Source of the DNA: Paracoccaceae bacterium
GTDB taxonomy: Bacteria > Pseudomonadota > Alphaproteobacteria > Rhodobacterales > Rhodobacteraceae
Assembly (NCBI GenBank): GCA_003500165.1
Contig: DNSZ01000162.1
Location: forward strand, 1-15,236
Direction of reading: 5' to 3'
DNA length: 15,236 nt
A program made the translations under genes and the position numbers. Shown here in pieces: positions 13,354 to 15,236 of the stretch. Positions within the stretch are counted from its first letter, which is position 1. Each line of letters begins with the position of its first letter. The notes below the pieces were generated by a model. The model ran no database searches, was not told where the DNA came from, and worked only from the letters and a program-made list of their open reading frames with translations.

Positions 13354-14784
13354 CTATTCCTCCAGCACCCAGGTGTCCTTGGTCCCGCCGCCCTGGCTGG
13401 AATTGACCACCAGCGAGCCCTTCCTCAGCGCTACGCGGGTCAGCCCGCCCGGCACGATCTCGATCGATCCGGGCGCGACCAGGCAGAACGGGCGCAGGTC
13501 GACATGACGCGGCGCCAGGCCGGCGCGGGTCAGCACCGGCACCGTGCTCAGTGCCAGGGTGGGCTGGGCGATGTAGTTGCCGGGCCGCGCGTCGAGCTTG
13601 CGTCGGAACGCCGCCAGCTCTTTCCTGGACGCCGCGGGACCGACCAGCATCCCGTAGCCGCCCGAGCCGTGCACCTCCTTGACCACCAGTTCCGCAAGGT
13701 GGTCGCGGACATAGGCCAGCGCCTCGGGCTCGGAACAGCGCCAGGTCGGGACGTTCTGCAGCAACGGCTTTTCGCCGGTGTAGAACTCCACGATCTCGGG
13801 CATGTAGGAATAGATCGCCTTGTCGTCGGCGATCCCGGTGCCCGGCGCGTTGGCAATGGTGATCCCGCCGGCGCGATAGACATCCATGATGCCGGCCGCC
13901 CCCAGCATCGAATCGGGGCGAAACACCAGCGGGTCGAGGAAATCGTCGTCGACCCGCCTGTACAGCACGTCGATCGGGGTAAAGCCGCGCGTGGTGCGCA
14001 TGGCGATGCGCCCCTTATGCACCCGCAAATCTGAGCCCTGGACCAGCTCCACCCCCATATTGTCGGCCAGGAAGGCGTGCTCGAAATAGGCCGAATTGTG
14101 GATGCCCGGGGTCAGCACCGCGATCACCGGGTGGGGACCGGCCGCCGCCGGCGGCGCTGCCTGGGCAAGCGCACGCTCCAGCCGCGCGGGATAGTCCGAC
14201 ACCGGCCGCACCCGGTTCCGGACGAACAGGTCGGGGAACATCTGCAGCATCGTCTCGCGGTTTTCCAGCATGTAGGAGACGCCCGACGGGGTGCGGGCGT
14301 TGTCCTCCAGCACATGGAAATCCTCGGGGCCGGTGCGCACCAGGTCGATGCCGGTGATGTGGGTATATACCCCGCCCGGCGGCGACACCCCGATCATCTG
14401 CGGCAGAAAGGCGTCGTTGCGGGCGATCAGCGCGGCCGGGATGCGCCCCGCGCGAAGGATTTCCTGGCGATGATAGATGTCCTGCAGAAAGGCATTGATG
14501 GCGCGCACCCGCTGGGCGATGCCGCGCTCCAGCCGGGCCCATTCGCGCCCCGACAGGATGCGGGGGACGATGTCGAACGGGATCAGGCGCTCATCCGCGC
14601 CCTTGTCGCCATAGACCGCAAAGGTGATGCCGGTGCGGCGAAAGAACGCCTCGGCCTCGGCGGCCTTGCGGCGCAGGCGCGCCATGTCCTCGCCGGCGAT
14701 CCAGTCGTGAAACCGCACGCAGGGCTCGCGTGGCACCCCGTCGGGCCCGCGCATCTCGTCAAAGAAGGTGGCTTCTTCGGCCAT
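13354..14784 (-). CDS. Circularly permuted ATP-grasp protein (CP_ATPgrasp type, DUF404/DUF407)
   Basis: This 476-aa protein is the first gene of the Anbu cluster. It belongs to the circularly permuted ATP-grasp family, which is predicted to ligate a carboxylate to an amine via an acyl phosphate, as in peptide or amide synthesis. Family blocks in order: FDEMRGPDG near the N-terminus, GDKGADERLIPFD (about 59-71), EDNARTPSGVSYMLENR in the first third, LTPGIHNSAYFEHAFLA in the middle, and the nucleotide-binding lysine K369 in KEVHGSGGYGML, with SSQGGGTKDTW closing the protein. Length is normal. The ATG at 14784 is well placed against the conserved N-terminus, yet no Shine-Dalgarno is visible before it. 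The substrate is unknown; the downstream alpha-E and transglutaminase proteins are its constant partners. Confidence 0.93.
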   Translation of the reverse strand: MAEEATFFDEMRGPDGVPREPCVRFHDWIAGEDMARLRRKAAEAEAFFRRTGITFAVYGDKGADERLIPFDIVPRILSGREWARLERGIAQRVRAINAFLQDIYHRQEILRAGRIPAALIARNDAFLPQMIGVSPPGGVYTHITGIDLVRTGPEDFHVLEDNARTPSGVSYMLENRETMLQMFPDLFVRNRVRPVSDYPARLERALAQAAPPAAAGPHPVIAVLTPGIHNSAYFEHAFLADNMGVELVQGSDLRVHKGRIAMRTTRGFTPIDVLYRRVDDDFLDPLVFRPDSMLGAAGIMDVYRAGGITIANAPGTGIADDKAIYSYMPEIVEFYTGEKPLLQNVPTWRCSEPEALAYVRDHLAELVVKEVHGSGGYGMLVGPAASRKELAAFRRKLDARPGNYIAQPTLALSTVPVLTRAGLAPRHVDLRPFCLVAPGSIEIVPGGLTRVALRKGSLVVNSSQGGGTKDTWVLEE

Positions 14785-14871
14785 TTCGGCAGGTTACCCG
14801 GCCCGTGGCCGGCGGCAAGGGGCACCGGGCGCGTCCTGCCTGCCCTTGCGGCAGATGCCCGGTATTTGGGC

Positions 14872-14903
14872 GCGGCGGCCGGCCCGGAGGGTGCGGCCGC
14901 CGC
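14872..14903. repeat. Strong GC-rich inverted repeat (10-bp stem)
   Basis: GCGGCGGCCG (14872-14881) is the exact complement of CGGCCGCCGC (14894-14903) with a 12-nt loop. It lies about 90 bp upstream of the ATP-grasp gene on its leader side. It could be an attenuator-like RNA stem in that leader or a cruciform-prone element; no T-tract supports a terminator. Confidence 0.5.
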
Positions 14904-15000
14904 CGGTGGGTCCACTTGCGGCAGCACAAGGGGAAAGGGCGGCCGGAAAGCGACTGACCGGCCGCCCCATCCGATGACAAGCCCGTGATCACCGGCCGGT

Positions 15001-15017
15001 TGCGCCAGATTGGCGCA
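15001..15017. promoter_or_regulatory. Perfect 17-bp dyad, operator candidate upstream of hupS
   Basis: TGCGCCA (15001-15007) and TGGCGCA (15011-15017) are a perfect inverted repeat with a 3-nt centre, the usual architecture of a dimeric regulator site. It is followed by a second, looser dyad ATTGC-N13-GCAAT (15017-15021/15035-15039). It lies ~155 bp upstream of the hupS ATG, where an activator site would be expected. Confidence 0.45.
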
Positions 15018-15105
15018 TTGCGGGCTAATGCGCTGCAATCGTGGCCTTTTCCACAAAATCTGCGGGTCGTTCAGAAAACCCTTTCCTGGCCCCGTGCCGG
15101 CCTGC

Positions 15106-15119
15106 TTGCCTGATGGCAA
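15106..15119. promoter_or_regulatory. TTGCC-TGAT-GGCAA inverted repeat near the hupS start
   Basis: This is a perfect 5-bp inverted repeat with a 4-nt centre, 52 bp before the hupS ATG. It can be read as TTG-N8-CAA. The R. capsulatus activator HupR is reported to use TTG-N5-CAA, so this is similar in form but not a match in spacing. It could equally be a small hairpin in the hupS leader. Confidence 0.35.
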
Positions 15120-15171
15120 CGACGGACGCCGCCCAGGCAGGCGCCCGCAACGGGGACAACGGAGGACCGCC

Positions 15172-15236
15172 ATGGCCGATATCGAAACCTTCTACGAGGT
15201 CATGCGCCGCCAGGGGATCACCCGGCGCAGCTTCAT
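15172..15236 (+). CDS. hupS: Uptake [NiFe]-hydrogenase small subunit, N-terminus only (Tat signal)
   Basis: Only 21 codons and two bases are present before the window ends. The peptide begins MADIETFYEVMRRQGITRR and continues S-F-M (or I), which is nearly identical to the start of R. capsulatus HupS as I remember it. The twin-arginine motif RRSF at 18-21 marks the long Tat signal through which the folded small subunit and its large-subunit partner cross the membrane together. The small subunit carries the iron-sulfur clusters that pass electrons from H2 oxidation to the membrane chain. A strong GGAGG (15161-15165) lies 6 nt before the ATG. The rest of a hup operon (large subunit, cytochrome b, maturation genes) should lie to the right; this is inferred, not seen. 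Confidence 0.85.
   Translation, partial: MADIETFYEVMRRQGITRRSF

Larger units (their letters stand above)
14785..15171. other. 387-bp divergent intergenic region between the Anbu operon and hupS
   Basis: I see no credible gene here; open frames in it are short or shadows of the neighbours. It must hold the promoters of both divergent transcription units. It contains a 10-bp GC hairpin (14872-14903), a 10-bp direct repeat CTTGCGGCAG at 14845-14854 and 14915-14924 (70 bp apart), the palindrome ACCGGCCGGT (14991-15000), a 17-bp dyad (15001-15017), and TTGCC-TGAT-GGCAA (15106-15119). No clear sigma-54 -24/-12 element was found. Confidence 0.6.

Noticed and set aside
15061..15119. Sigma-54 (-24/-12) promoter for hupS
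   Set aside because: TGGC at 15087-15090 has no TTGC element at the required spacing, and uptake hydrogenase promoters in Rhodobacter are not generally sigma-54 dependent.
14583..15173. 196-aa minus-strand frame through the Anbu-hup intergenic region
   Set aside because: It ends inside the ATP-grasp gene in another frame, is Pro/Arg/Gly-rich, and has no ribosome binding site. The region is better explained as regulatory DNA.
1..15236. CRISPR arrays, insertion sequences, tRNA or rRNA genes
   Set aside because: No regularly spaced repeats, transposase-like protein, terminal inverted repeats, or tRNA/rRNA-like sequence were seen on either strand.

Overview
The window is GC-rich, densely coded, and looks like the chromosome of a Rhodobacterales (Paracoccaceae) alphaproteobacterium. 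The evidence is a CcrM-type cell-cycle DNA methyltransferase, an OlsB ornithine-lipid acyltransferase, a TRAP transporter with a dctP-dctQ intercistronic hairpin as in Rhodobacter capsulatus, and, at the right edge, the start of a hupS-like uptake [NiFe]-hydrogenase small subunit whose first residues closely match my recollection of R. capsulatus HupS. No tRNA, rRNA, insertion sequence, phage gene or CRISPR array was seen.

Layout. (1) 1-397, minus: N-terminal part of a MOFRL-type glycerate 2-kinase, running off the window. (2) 537-2570, plus: a RACo-like iron-sulfur/ASKHA protein that reductively reactivates corrinoid proteins; its methyltransferase partners are not in the window. (3) 2586-2888, minus: a 100-aa protein with a ribbon-helix-helix-like N-terminus. 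(4) 3027-7381, plus: a TRAP transporter (dctP, dctQ, and an unusually long dctM) followed by a fold-type I PLP aminotransferase, probably one operon for import and transamination of an unidentified organic or amino acid. (5) 7447-7689, plus: a small YdcH-family protein. (6) 7724-8134, minus: msrB. (7) 8242-9006, plus: olsB. (8) 9058-14784, minus: six co-directional genes. In transcription order they are a circularly permuted ATP-grasp protein, an alpha-E protein, a transglutaminase-like protein, the Anbu proteasome-like peptidase, rnhB and ccrM. (9) 14785-15171: a 387-bp divergent intergenic region rich in dyad symmetry. (10) 15172-15236, plus: hupS start.

The most interesting part is the Anbu module. 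It pairs a self-compartmentalising Ntn-hydrolase related to the proteasome with ATP-grasp, alpha-E and transglutaminase proteins, a recurrent bacterial gene set whose substrate and function are, to my knowledge, still unknown. The genes are tightly coupled. A 23-codon ORF fills the transglutaminase-Anbu gap with an ATGA overlap at both ends, and the anbu stop lies 8 nt inside rnhB. The module runs straight into rnhB-ccrM. The start region of ccrM carries four GANTC sites (the CcrM target) in 72 bp, which suggests methylation-dependent autoregulation. All calls come from reading the sequence; no database search was possible.
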